Assembly (NCBI GenBank): GCA_001247695.2
Contig: LGRX02027129.1
Coordinates: 22,163 to 86,162, forward strand
Length of the DNA stretch: 64,000 nucleotides
From: Cymbomonas tetramitiformis
Taxonomy: Eukaryota; Chlorophyta; Pyramimonadophyceae; Pyramimonadales; Pyramimonadaceae
Reading direction: 5' to 3'
The translations under genes were made by a program, and so were the position numbers. This document shows positions 10,873-22,878 of this stretch, one piece after another (within the stretch, counting starts at the first letter, position 1; each line of letters starts with the position of its first letter). The notes under the pieces are model-generated. The model worked only from the letters and a program-made list of their open reading frames with translations. It was not told where the DNA came from and ran no database searches.

Positions 10873-11559
10873 TCCTTTCCGTCGGAGTCATTACGGGTAA
10901 GCTCGAGCCTGTCGGATCCACGCAGCTGCGAAAGGTCAACAGCAACCTCCCACGGGCGCTTACGGTCACCAGAACGAGCCACCTGAGAAAGCCCCTTGAG
11001 CTCAGCAAGGCGCGCCGTCGCTCTCTCCATCTGCCTCATCAACTTCTGCTGAGGTTGCGTGAGATCCTCGCCATCCTGAAACGCAGCGAAGGCGTTTGCG
11101 TACGCCGGCTGCGCGTGCAAATCATCTATACGCCTCTGCGGGGCACAAAACTGGGTCGGTGTACCACTCCATAATCAATATACGATATACTGTACTACTG
11201 AAAATATATACGCTGAAAAAATTACGATGTCAAAGTCCACACAATCACAATAACACGGCAAGAAGCCTTCTCAGTACCGAAGCTGGCCTCTTAGGCCTCC
11301 GACTGATCAGAAAACCCCAGTTTTCAGATCTGCTCCGTATGACAGTCATACTGCCTATCATACTACACTGATCAGAAAACCATCAGTTTTTGGGGGTTTC
11401 GGACACATGAAAAAAGGGCATTTTACAGAGAAATTATTGTTTCAAAGTCCCTAGAAAACACCCTAAACATGATATTCGAGGTTCGGCAAATTTTTGACAG
11501 CAAGAGGAAGGGGTGCCTAAAACCATATTTTTTTACCCAAGGTCCAAAAGTCAAGTACA

Positions 11560-11690
11560 TAATTACCGAATATACCGAATATACCGAAATACCAAAACAT
11601 ACCGAATATACCGAAATATGCCGAAACATAAATATACCGAAATACCGAATATACCGAATATACCGTAATACCGAAAATACCCAAAAGTAC
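11560..11690. repeat. (ataccga)-type microsatellite
   Basis: Repeated ataccgaat / ataccgaaat units of 9-10 bp. Confidence 0.85.
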
Positions 11691-11908
11691 GCGCACCCTA
11701 CCCTTAACGTGTCACTGTAAATACAAAAACCAAAAACCGGTAACTACTAATAAAACTTGAAACAAGCTAACATAACACGTGGAAGGGCACAAGCCACAGA
11801 CTGATCTGCATTACTCATCGAATCGTCGTGGTCATCGTAGTCGTGGTGACACTAGCATTTTTTTAATTTTTCTGATCAAAATATCGGTGACACTGTGTCA
11901 CTGACCTA

Positions 11909-12024
11909 ACGAATTTCGTGAACATTCGAGATTTCGAGTAGACCAGTCGAGTAAGATCTCTCTCTACCCGTGACACTAAACTCGGACTGGCCTGCTCGAA
12001 ATCTCGAATGTTCACGAAATTCGT
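11909..12024. repeat. Inverted repeat with 40-bp arms
   Basis: Left arm 11909-11948 and right arm 11985-12024 are reverse complements except for a few bases around the inner end, separated by 36 bp. They would fold into a long hairpin. It may be a foldback/MITE remnant, but no target duplication was identified. Confidence 0.85.
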
Positions 12025-12480
12025 TACTGTTAACTGTAGGTAACTGTAGGTGTTATTTCTCGAACAAGTATATACTATGTGCTATAGTATATACTCATAC
12101 TGACTAAACATATAACATAAACACAGATAAACACACACGTGACACGATAAAACTTGACGATAACACGTGAAAGTTTTTGCGAAATGTCGGTTCGGTGTTA
12201 TTCCTCACTGAGGATGACTTGCTGATTGGGCATCAAATTTCTTGCTGACTGGGCATCGAGTTTGCATCCAAGCCCTATGGAACTTGACACATGGGTAGAA
12301 TGACCTAGTCGGAACCCAACTTTCATGATAACTTGCCTAGTCGGCAGACACCGCCAGATGGAGGTGGATATGGTACTTGTATTTATATGCATCTATTAGG
12401 TTAAACCTCTATCTGAAGATATCTTTGACCCGACACCACCTGAAGATATCTTCTTTGAGATTGAAACAACGTCTCCATTA
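12025..12480. other. No gene recognised
   Basis: AT-rich spacer upstream of the F-box/LRR gene. Contains a short local duplication (gcttgctgattgggcatca / cttgctgactgggcatcga near 12225-12262). Presumably includes that gene's promoter, but no motif is clear. Confidence 0.4.
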
Positions 12481-12482
12481 TT

Positions 12483-15400
12483 TTGAAAAGCTCAGGAGTC
12501 AGGACAACTGGGACCTTTACGAAACGGTTTAGAGGTTTTTCAGATCTGAACTTCATGAAAATGGTTGTCGGTTTGAAGAAACGAACTCGCACAGACTATA
12601 AATACGAAGAACAAGCCCTCCAAGATATCGATATCTTATCGCTTTGCTTGAGGAACATCGATGATTCGCGTGAGCTGTGCAGGTGCTCGTTGGTATCATG
12701 GACGTGGTGGCAGGCCCTCAACAACTGTGGTTATTTGTGGCAAAGTGTCAAAGTTATGCGTTGGAATCCGATTTTTCCCTTTCAGTCCACTGGAATTCTC
12801 AAGAATAATGCGGACTTTATTCAAAACATCACCCTCCATTTAGGCGATGACCGCTTCACAACACATAACATTCCAAGGCTGATGATGTCGCTGTCCAAGC
12901 ACTTCAGAAATTTGCGCTTGGTTACGTTGGACAGTCCGATAGGATGGACGCAAATCGGCAACTTGAACAGACTGTCACTCGATGCTCCCCACAAGGCCCT
13001 CAAACTCGAAGCTCCTCTTGGGGTGTTGGCAAGCGAGATGGATACTATCCATACTCGAGAACAGTGGGACCGCCTTCATAAGTTTTTGACCGACTCTCAT
13101 TCGTGTCAACAGTTTGAGCCGAAGGGCCTCCGTTTAAGTATCGGGCGCGTCCCGACGGCGAGGGGTGATTTGAAGAAAAATGTTCTGCGAGGTATTGGAC
13201 AACTTTTGTGCAAGAACAGCGCTGTGTTATGTCGCATCGATCTGCGAGGTTTGTCCCCGCGAAACTGAGCTTAAAGTTGAGTGCTGTGTGTGTGTGTGTC
13301 TTCGGTGTGAAAAGTAGGTAGTTGAGGCTGCTGTGGTGAGGGAGAAAGTCTAAGCTGCTGTGGTGACCCATCGAGGCCAGGCGGCTGTGGTGACCCATGG
13401 AGGCCAGGCGGCTGTGGTGACCCATGGAGGCCAGGCGGCTGTGGTGACCCATGGAGGCCAGGCGGCTGTGGTGACCCATGGAGGCCAGGCGGCTGTGGTG
13501 ACGGAGACGGGGCTAGCCGGCTGTGCGGGCCCATCGAGGCGAGCTGCTGTGGTGACGGGGCGGGGCTGCTGCGGGGACCGAGTGGAGCTCGCTTTATTGG
13601 TGACCAATTGGTGCTGGGCGGCTGTGTTGCCGGAGCGGGGCTGGGCGGCAGTAGTGCCCGAGCGGAGCGGGGCTTGGTGACGGAGCGTGACTAGGCTGCT
13701 GTGGCGACTGCGCCAGTGAGGCTGCGTTGAATGTCCAGCGTGGCTACGCAGCTTTGGTGTCTAGCTGAGGCATGGCTGCTGTGGCTGCTGCTATGCAGAT
13801 CGAGCGAGCTTGTGTTGGGTTGGCTGACTGCACAACCTTACAGAGAAGCTGGAGCTGCTTTTTGTTGTGCAGGTCAGCACCTTGGACCTGAAGGACTGAG
13901 GTGGTTGGTGGAGGACCTTCGAGAGCCCTGGAATCAAGAGTTGTATTCCATTAATTTGACAGGTGCATATCACGGCGCCTGCTCCTATCTAGAGGAATAA
14001 ATAGCTACGCGCTTCGCTCCTTTTGATTTGGCCTAATTCTTCACGAGGTGGATGACGGTGTGTGTTGATGCCAATGCAGACAACGGTATTTGTGGAATCT
14101 ATGGCGACTCTTCTGGCAGTCTGGGGGAGGTGTCCAGTGCTTACGACGCGAGCGGTCTCGAAGCTTTGTTGCGTGCGCTCGTGGATAATGGTCGCCTCAA
14201 GTCCTTGGACCTGTCACGTACGCCCTCTGTACACGGTTTTGCTTGAACAAATGCTTTTGTACTGTGAAGTTGTGCTGAATGGAGGAAGGCGCTGGACAAT
14301 GCAGGAAATGTTTTAGACGTACGGAAACAATGTGTCGAAGGAATGGCGAAGTCGAATGGCATACAGATGCTGAGCAAGGCGATTAGTGGAGTCCACTGCC
14401 CATTGACGACGCTACGCTTGGATGATACCCGCCTGGCTGGCAGATGTAGTAAACAAGAACGCGAGGATACGCAGGCCCTTGCGTGCCTGGCACAGGCTCT
14501 GAAGACGAACACCTCCCTCACCGACCTGTGCCTTTGTGGAAACTTCATCGGTGCAGAGGGTGCAGCAGCCCTGGCCTCCGGGCTTGAAGAAAACAGCACG
14601 TTGACATCCGTTGATATCTCAGGTCAGATTTCGAGACCAGTTCCGGTCGCACACCGTATATATTGTCAAAGCTGTGGAGCGTGAAGTTTACTTTGCGAAA
14701 CGAAAGTGTGCTACGCCCTGCGGCATGCGTAAATTTGTGTTCCGAGCTAAACTGGGATCACTCGCTGTTTCCCGGAGTGATCCTGGTCGAGGAAACAGTA
14801 TCCGGGGACTTGTACTCACGGTGTTGAAGTGTGGATGTGTTCTTGCAGATAATACCTTGGGATTTGATGGAGCAAAATCTTTGTCAGAAGCTGTCATGCC
14901 AAGATCAGGTCGGAAATCTGCGATCAAAGTGCTCACCTGCGATGTGAAGCTCCCTATCGAACGTATCCTGAAGGGCGAAATTGCGGAAATGGATCTCGGT
15001 GGTGAGGGAGGCCTACGCATCGAAGCACTCGTGCTCCTGCAGACCGCTTTGCAGCGCAATAGCGCGCTGTCGGTGGAAGAAGGAAACCTCAGATTTACCC
15101 GCCTTAACGTCTTTACAAACGACACAGCCGTCAGTCTCGATGATGACTTCTTGACTGAATTTAGGGAAGCGATCAACAGGCTTCGACCGAATAGCAGTGA
15201 CGTCTCTAATGGGCGAAGAGGCTTGGAATTATTTTGCAACGTTCCCCTGGACTCCGAGCAGCAACGGACCTCTGAAAAGCCCGACTTTCTGGATCTCCAA
15301 GACAAACGACTTGGGGTCTTCGGAGCCTCTTTTTTGGCCTTCCTGCTTCAAGAGAGCGGAAACGGGCCCTCCAGAGCCCCAGTGATCGGCGGACATTCGA

Positions 15401-15927
15401 TCCGCTTCCTCAACGTCCTCGGCTGCGGCGTCGGAATGGATGGAGCGCGCCTGTTGAAAAGTGCTCTGGAGAAATCTGAGACGTTGATGACCCTTTGTGG
15501 GCTCAGCCCTGGCGAAAAAGAAGTGAAGAAATCAAACCAGAATCTAAAGCCATGGGATGCAATTCTTCTGGCCGCAGATCTGACAGTGGGGAAATGCAGC
15601 AGCTCCCTGGTGACACTGCGCCTCGATTCCAGTGTCTCGAGTTTGAATGTGCTCGAAAAGTCGGTGCCTAGTTGGCATACTGGCAACCATGGCAGCTGTA
15701 GGTCATTGGATGACTCCATGAAGGTAAATTGTGGTCCAGACTGGAGAGTTGGAAGGCGCAGTGCCGGCGGAACGGTGTTTCTCCAGAGGGAAGATACCTC
15801 AGGACCCGATGCTTTGCTCGTGGCACTTAAGAAAATTGATACCTTCGAGACGCTGTTCTTGCTTGACTGGACCTGGAGCCAGAGCCCGAGCATTCTACTG
15901 CCAGGACATTTCAAACATAGCAAATAA
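12483..15927 (+). CDS. F-box / leucine-rich-repeat protein, five exons
   Basis: Exons 12483-13248, 13873-13962, 14080-14217, 14305-14622 and 14849-15927 join in one frame with GT-AG introns to give about 796 residues. Exon 1 carries an F-box-like segment at about residues 49-95 (DIDILSLCLRNID, then CSLVSWTWWQAL and LWQSVKV). Splicing rebuilds ribonuclease-inhibitor-type LRRs across the junctions: IDLRGQHLGPEGLRWLVEDL, SLDLSRNVLDVRKQC, and LTSVDISDNTLGFDGAKSLS. F-box/LRR proteins are substrate receptors of SCF ubiquitin ligases, with the LRR arc binding the target. Intron 1 (624 bp) contains a 27-bp minisatellite. The last third has weaker LRRs, and an extra intron near 15729 is possible. The alternative start MKMVVGLKK at about 12555 cannot be excluded. 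The F-box assignment is the weaker part. Confidence 0.75.
13350..13720 (+). repeat. 27-bp minisatellite inside intron 1 of the F-box/LRR gene
   Basis: About five exact or near-exact copies of gtgacccatggaggccaggcggctgtg between 13360 and 13500. Degenerate gctgctgtggtgacg-like units continue on both sides. Confidence 0.9.
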
Positions 15928-15929
15928 TT

Positions 15930-18235
15930 TTTAGTGTAGTACCACGGTGGTTGGGGCAGGATTTACGATATTCTAAATGTAATACTGCGTATGTAAATAT
16001 ATAATATGTAAATTAGTATGTATATGTAATATGTGTTGCCATAGGATCTTATCACCTAGCAGTATACTAGCAGTAGATAGCACCGTAGCTTAATAGAAGT
16101 AAATAGCACCGTATACAGTTCATATCATCTAAATTGATTGATACTCTTGCTCGAACAAACATAATCAATTGCGATAGGACTAACTGAACAAACATATTCA
16201 ATCGATAAGACTTGTCTGAAATCAAAATCAATTGATGCTGTACGCTTGTTTTGAAAATGAGAATCAACTGATTAGGCTTCTCCTTCCAACATCACTATGT
16301 CAACAAGTGCGGTATCGTGCCCATGCCGTGCCCTGATCCAGCGGAGCTTCTACCATTCAGCCAGCAGTCCATTAGAGGTCTCTTTGCCATCTCATCAACG
16401 TGTCTCCCTGCATGAGTTTTTATCACGCATCCCCCTGTCCTCAAACCAGGTCATTTTGTTGCACGCCTGGTCACGTTTCTGTCGTTTCCGCGGAAGATGT
16501 TTTTTTCGCAGGTCCGCCAAACAGAATGTTTCTCTATAAACGCTGAACGCTATCGGTTCCCTTAAAGGGGCAAATGGCGATTTCACAAAAAAAGGAGGAG
16601 AGACGACACGAGATCGTCATCGGAACACTGTCAAGGCTGCGCCAAAATTTTCTGTCGAACATTTTGATCTTAGGGTTGTCGCAAGCCCTTGGAAGATGCG
16701 GCACTCCTCCGTCGGTCGACTGTCTGTCGACCGACCGATCGGACGATTAACCGATTGACAAATCCGTCAAAATTCGGATGCCAATGGATTCGGATGGTTG
16801 GAAATGCGAAACATATATATAATGGAGCAATTTACATTTGCAGCGAGACAGTCAGAAATCGCACAGGCTTGGGGTTTTCAGTCAGAGTAAGCCATCAGGA
16901 ATAGAAATACCGGGGTTTAAGTATCGGTGCAGATTGGCATGTTGCAGATCAAAGTGCCACACCGAGGGTTGACATTGCATACTGCAAAGATACTGACTGC
17001 CACACGTGCCACAGAGTCATCTCCAAGGTTGTCAATCAGGCATACTCAGAATCGGATCAGATCAGATCGGATCATATCAGAATAAGAACAGAATCAGGTA
17101 AACATCAGGTAGATGAGAACGTACGAATAGCCAACCCGTCGTATTTTTTTGGTTGAAATGGCACGTATCGATGCAACCCACGATTTAATCGATAAGTTAT
17201 TAGTATTTGTCGATAAGGGAAAATATTATTCCAGGAGCAAATGTGACTAGTTTCCGGAACAAGTATCTTTAGGTACTTCTTTTGGATAAACATTGATTTT
17301 CCCTGGAGCAAGTTTTACTTGTTCCGTAAATAAGTTAAAGAAATACTATTTATACGCAGCGAAAAAGTGTTCATAAAGGACGATTTTTGTTGTTGTTGTT
17401 TATTGCTAAAAAATATCATTTCGCAAATCCAACCGCTAGATATGTCCATTGTGGTCAGATGTTAATAGCTACCGGTTGAATTTACATAACAATATTCATC
17501 ACATGCAATATTATGAAGTGTTAAGTCGTGAACATGGCCTTCCTACACACTGCAGTTTATTAAAAGTATTTGCCTACGCGCAGACTAGCATTAACTCATT
17601 TGTCTACGCGCAGACTACGATATTCGGCATTTGCCTATGCGCATACTCGATGTACTAGGGTACATCACGAGTCAGTACAAAAGAGACAGACGTGTCAGAG
17701 TGACGAGTAACAGAAACGATGCCAGTCACCAACCGGAAATTATGACAGTCACCAGCATGACCGAATGACAGAGGTGACTGGCAGAATTAACAAAGGTGAC
17801 CGACAGAAGTGACTGACTCAAATGTGACATTTGAATATCTGCACCTACAGCAGGTCAGACTTGAGAGAATTGGTGGGAAACCATTTAGGATTCGATCGGT
17901 CGAACATAACTGGAGGGAATCGAGGAGGACCTCAGTTATACAGTCACATCAGCAAATCTATGAGTATTCAAATTAGAGACTTGGGAGGTGACAGTCAGAG
18001 ATATTTAAGTACTGATGACAGATCCCAGCTGATTGGTTGTTGCAGTCAGCAAATGACTGAACACATGAAGTGACATGGTAAGGACGAGTTACCTTAAGTA
18101 GAGAGTTGTGCAAGCTCTCGGGGTTGAGTTTAAATTTGTTGTACGTTGCAGCCACCTCTGTGGCTGCTAAGTAACTTGACCAAAAGCGCAATTAAAAAAA
18201 AATACCGAATCCGATAACACCCCTGTGATCTTAGT
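15930..18235. other. No gene recognised; AT-rich intergenic DNA
   Basis: No domain-bearing frame on either strand. Includes three ~30-bp repeats of atttgcctacgcgcagacta (17569-17650) and a gtgac/cagtcac-rich patch at 17690-17830. Confidence 0.5.
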
Positions 18236-18245
18236 ATTACATCGG

Positions 18246-18835
18246 AGATGCTTTCCATGCATTTCCTGTAAATGTCTGCTTACACCGGAGTGAGCCTTGT
18301 CTAGTCTCACCCCCGAACACTCGACTTAACCCAAGAAATAAACTCGTCTTTTCGCCAAAACTGATCGCACACCTTATACTTCGGGGACGCGTAAAATATG
18401 TACATCTGAGAAATATTTCTGCCCGGATGGGTGCGCTATAACGCACGGTAACCTCTGGAAACCTTTGACTGTTTTGGGTTTGGGTTATTAATTCAAACCC
18501 AGACCCATAAATCTGTCATAGAAATAAACTCTTCGTTTCGCCCACAACTCATCTCAGTGCTTGTACTTCTAGAAAGTAAATGATATATATATTATCAATA
18601 TTCCTTCAAGGTCTCGGGCGTTAGAACGCACGAGAACCTCTGAAACCTTTGGTTGTTTTGGGTCGTGGGTACATTCAAAGTTTTCAAACCCAAACCCTAA
18701 ACGCGTCTCAAAGATCGCCATCCATTTTGCGGATACTTCGCTCCATGTCTTATGCTTTGGAGGGTGCACTCATATTTCGGTTGGAAATATTAGTGCAAAG
18801 TCTCGTGCGCTAGAACGCACGAGAACCCCTACGCA
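18246..18835. repeat. ~187-bp tandem repeat, about three copies
   Basis: The near-palindromic block gtgcgctagaacgcac with following gagaacctctgaaacctttg recurs at 18431, 18616 and 18805 (spacings 185 and 189 bp). Each unit also has 'aaataaactcgtcttttcgcc' and 'caaacccaaaccc' type blocks. Confidence 0.75.
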
Positions 18836-18839
18836 GCTA

Positions 18840-20660
18840 CTAATTTTCATGGCTTGCGTTTGAAAGATACAACGACCTCTCAGTTTAGTTTGCAGTCGCG
18901 ACTGCAAACTGAGCGTGATGCGGCAGCCGGGATTGGCTCATCAATCAAGAGCTCAACATATATGTGTTCGTGTTAGGAATAAATATGTATCAGTCACGAA
19001 CGCTGAAATTTTCTGGTGTAATTCAGTTACTAACAGCGTGGGATAATTCCCTGCAGTCAAGCGGGAAGCACTTATTCTTACATACTTAAGAGCACTTATG
19101 AAAGCACTGCCGTGCGTGCTACCGGACGCCGACCGACAGCGACAGACAGCAACACCGACACCGGCATCGACAGTCACGCCGAAAGATGAGAACACGGCGA
19201 CCCCATCGCGCTTGGAATACTTTGTTAAGTTTTCGTTTCTCTGTGACAAAAACAGAGATATATATGTATGTAATAAATATATATATATATATCACGGTGG
19301 TAACAGAACAAGCACAGGCGGTGGTCCGGTCAAGCTAAACTGAATAAGATAAAATAGTTGAAATGTTTTATCGCAGTGAGCGAAGGTCGGACGGATGTCG
19401 GATGCAGGATGACAAGGTGACAAGGTGACAGGGCCACTCAGGGCGAGGGGTGAACAAAGGAGGGACTGTACCCCCCCATACAGTGGGGGAAATTCAGTAC
19501 TCCCGTGACTCTGATGGCAGGCGATGCCATGTTGGCATGTCGCAGGTCAGGTAGATCTTCATAAAAAAATCCCGAATCCGACTGTCGGAAAACGATCTAT
19601 CACATGTCGTAAAAACGATGCCATCCTGTAATCGATCAGTACTGGGCACTTTCTAGCGCCGCCTGTTTTTAAGCGGGGTCAGAATCTAATGGTCGTTTGT
19701 CACATGCCGAGAAGCTATTCCCAAATAATTGTAAGTCGTTATATTCCCCGGGTGACTACTTTTCTATGCAAACCCCTCGAGTCCGCCATTCGACTAAAAT
19801 ATGAGATACGAGATTCACTACCCACCCCGGCTTAGTGCTACGACATGTGCACCCGACCCTGGAGACCCCAAAGCGGACGATACCGCTGCTGTGGCGACCT
19901 CCAGGAAATATTTTCGAGATCAACAGGCTTTGGTCGAGGAAATACAGAAAGATGTGCGACATCGAGCTAGGAGGAAGGCCCTGCGTGCGTGAGACCGTCT
20001 TGGGCGGTAAGGGCGTACGGTACGCTTCACCGCCACCAAGGACGTAGACAAACGAACTCGGGCGATTCGTTGTCAATTTGAAGCAGTAGGGCTACGTTGG
20101 GAGGGCTACGTTGGGAGGGCTATGTACGGTCGAGAGGACTACGTTGGTTGGGAGGGCATCTGCCAGGATCGCACAGACCAGTCGAACCAGGACCCCCGGA
20201 GATTGGGCTCGAGGGCGAGCCCACGCAGCCCATACAAGAAGACATGGGCGGACCCCATGTGGAACTACACTTCAGCGTACCGCGCCAGAGGTGCGGTGGA
20301 CTTCGTCGTGGAAAGGACTCAGGAGAGCAAGGGGGCGGCCGGCACAAAGGCTGAGCAAGTCAGCAGGCCGGTGAACAAGCCGTTCAGGATCCCAAAACTG
20401 AGCGATACAGTCAGGCTTACCCAGTTGGCGGTTATCATCGCAGAGCAGTAATCTCAGCGACAGCCTTTCGGAGACGTGCACCAGGACGAGCTTTGCATGA
20501 CGTGGCGCAAGAGTAAGTATACCTGTGAGCTTTGAGATGGGGGACATGCATCGAGTGATAAACCGAGCCAGGTCCTGCATCTGGGAGGAAACTGCGGTGG
20601 AGTTACACATGCAGTCGTGATGCATATGCAAGTTGGTCAGAGTACCTAAACCCGCGGGAG
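18840..20660. other. No gene recognised
   Basis: A frame at 19801-19992 resembles a short helical stretch of the 848-codon Gag at 7911-10457 (both have a Val-Glu/Asp-Glu-Ile core followed by a basic helix), but the match is too short to call. A 19400-19490 patch resembles 6920-6975 (ggcgaggggtga, then a run of c, a short insert and a run of g). Confidence 0.35.
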
Positions 20661-20669
20661 CGATTGAGC

Positions 20670-20818
20670 CTGGTGAAGGAGTACCATGAGAGGACAAGCC
20701 ACTGGGGGCTCAGGCGTACGCTGCACTTGGAAGCCCATCGGCGCATTGGTGATATGCCATGAAGGATGACTGTTACAAGGTGGTCAAACAGTGCGCCATA
20801 TGTGGAAGGTTGGAGACC
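20670..20818 (+). pseudogene. Relic of a retroviral-type integrase zinc-binding domain
   Basis: Translation gives LVKEYHERTSHWGLRRTLHL, then after a one-base shift MKDDCYKVVKQCAICGRLET. This reproduces the H-x-H ... C-x2-C order and the 'WPGM' position of the integrase H2C2 domain. A stop and frameshift lie in between, and no catalytic core follows, so it is a decayed fragment. Confidence 0.5.
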
Positions 20819-21189
20819 AGTTATACTCGCACGTTCACGCTCTCCCGGAAGGGGCTAGGGGGAGTCGGTCAGGGGATGGAGAGAGGGGTCCCCACTGCGC
20901 CTCCCCCAAAACTGCCTCCCCCCAAAACTGCCTCCCCCCGGTCTATACCCACCTTCCCTTTCCTCCGCCTTCCATATCTTCCTTCCTTGCTACGTCTTCC
21001 ATGCCCCCTTCAGTTCCGAATTCACGGATTGTAAGCACCATTCATGTTTGCATCGGGTCTTATACCCGGTTGATATGGCAGATGAAAACCACATCGGACT
21101 TGACTGGATCCCTTATAAGACTCTGGAAATCATTTAAACAACTAGCCCTCCTTCGGGGGGAGGGGGTTTCGCCCCCTCCACGACGTGTC

Positions 21190-21480
21190 TGAACAGATCG
21201 ATTCGCGATGTTCGATCTGAAATCGAAAATACGAAATGCAAAATCTAAAATCGAACATGGATCGGGAATCGAATATGCAAAATCTGGAAATCTGAACGAA
21301 TCGAACATGGATCGGAAATCGAAAATGCAAAATGCAAAATCTGGAAATCTCAAATAATTATTATCAGATTAATGTCATAGAAAATGAAGTAGAAATGCAG
21401 AATCGAAAATTGGGAATGTAGAATCGACAAATCGAAGATGAAAATTCTGAAAATTCTGAAAATTCTGAGCGTACGTTGCT
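21190..21480. repeat. Low-complexity aatcgaaaatgcaaaa repeats
   Basis: Degenerate short-period repeats of (ga)aatcgaaaatgcaaaatct, ending in a (tgaaaattc)n run at about 21440-21468. Confidence 0.8.
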
Positions 21481-21659
21481 GCTCCCATAGGTCACGCGTG
21501 TTCTCGAAATTATCGATATAAATATAACTTCGATACAACATAAGTGAAAATAGGTGAGGAGGGTATGCAAAAATGGAATGACGAACGATCGGGGGTGTCA
21601 ATCTAAAAGGGGACCCCCCGAGGGGCTACGTCCCCCTTGTGCCCTTCCAATCGCACGAT

Positions 21660-21975
21660 TTGATACGATGCGATGCGATGCGATGCGATGCGATGCGACG
21701 CGACTCGACTCGACGCGATGCTACGCGTTGCGACGCGACTCGACGCGATGCGACGCGATTAAATCGAAATAGCGCGGGGGTGTCTCGGGGGTGCGCGCGG
21801 GGTGGCGGAGGGTCTCGATCCGTCCGATGAGACTAACGGAGTCACGCTTTTGATGGTGTTTGCGTTAATATGATGAGACGGACGGTCGGACGGACACTTT
21901 CGATGCTGTTCGGCTTTATATGCGATGCTGATGCGATGGTTGATGCGACGCGACGCGACGCGATGCGATGTGACG
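21660..21975. repeat. gatgc pentanucleotide microsatellites
   Basis: Perfect (gatgc)n at 21666-21698 grading into gacgc/gactc variants to 21770, and a second shorter tract at 21930-21975. Confidence 0.9.
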
Positions 21976-22042
21976 CGAATTAAATCGAAATAGCGCGGGG
22001 GTGTCTCGGGGGTGCGCGTGGGGTTAGCGGAGGGGTCTCGAT
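21758..22042. repeat. Direct repeat with G-rich core (two copies, ~218 bp apart)
   Basis: Copy 1 is 21758-21822 and copy 2 is 21977-22042, both running ttaaatcgaaatagcgcggg to tctcgatc. Both keep four G-runs (G5, G5, G4, G3-4) and each follows a gatgc/gacgc tract, so they are units of one compound repeat. Confidence 0.8.
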
Positions 22043-22413
22043 CTGAATCCGATTCAGATCGATCTGAATCGAACCTTGATTGATCAAGATCAACGGGTCC
22101 GATCTTGATACGATGGGACGGACCAACGGACGGACGCTTTTGACGGTGTTTGCGTTATTATTAAACAAAAAGTAGGCACGCACTTCCCGGAATTTGCAAA
22201 CCGAAACTTCCCGTATTCGAGATACACAGATTTTCTTGTCACAAATGAATTTCCTTAAATCGGAGCACACGGCGACTACTAATTGAACTAGCATACTACT
22301 AAGCATCCTTTCAGTCATCAAAATTCGATACACAGGCAGTTGGCACGTCAAGCCCAGAGGACTAGAGTTCGCTGGGCTTCAACATTAGACACAATAAATC
22401 TCAATCAGTCCAC

Positions 22414-22419
22414 TTTATT
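22414..22419 (-). promoter_or_regulatory. Candidate polyadenylation signal for the fusion PKS gene
   Basis: AATAAA on the minus strand, about 460 bp past the stop codon. Other AT-rich candidates exist (e.g. near 22586), so assignment is tentative. Confidence 0.25.
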
Positions 22420-22878
22420 GATCCCACTTACATTGATGGTTCATTAATCTTGCTCCTCCCGAATGCAATTCAGAATGATCATCTGATCCACACAGTTCAT
22501 ACAACTAATGGCACCAACTGTAGGTGGCCCATAAAACATTGATAAATATGTAAAAATACAGGAGTGTAGTGCAGCTCAGCACATTTATTTGTAACTGCTA
22601 AGCTACATTCATGTTCAATTTGAGATGTAAGGTTTTATGTGAACGTCACAACAATATGCTGTGCTTAATACTTAACAGAGCACCACAGCAATTAATCCTT
22701 TTCCCCTTCTGGTCTTGTACCTCCACTTTCCAGAGCTCTTTCAGCATTGCTGCTGCCTGCTTTTAGATGCTTTCATCAACTTTTGCACCGCACCGCAGTA
22801 TATCATTAAAAAGGTTTTGCGACTCTCTAGAGCAGTCCAATAAAAAGGCAGGTTCCCTTCTGTCCTGGCATAGACTCC

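Larger units (their letters stand above)
6518..11120 (-). pseudogene. Gag-like zinc-knuckle gene split by an LTR element
   Basis: Three pieces on the minus strand belong together. The upstream piece (11120-10878) has a helical, charged sequence ending in DSDGKD. The middle piece (7327 to about 6992) starts inside the same codons and continues KGPRKQYLE with a long Lys/Glu/Ala-rich helix. Removing the 7328-10872 element with one copy of its TCCTT duplication joins these two in frame. The third piece (about 6755-6525) encodes a Pro/Gly-rich stretch and a CCHC knuckle CWNCNEWGHHQNQC, probably reached through an intron whose acceptor lies near 6755. A zinc knuckle after a helical domain is the Gag/nucleocapsid pattern, but a host CCHC protein is possible. 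No protease or polymerase is attached. Confidence 0.6.

Noticed and set aside
13350..13510. Regular 27-bp repeats considered as a CRISPR array
   Set aside because: Repeats are contiguous with no unique spacers and lie in an intron of a eukaryotic gene: a minisatellite.
16297..16539. 80-codon plus-strand frame starting MSTSAVSCPC
   Set aside because: No domain, no splice partners and AT-rich surroundings. Probably chance.
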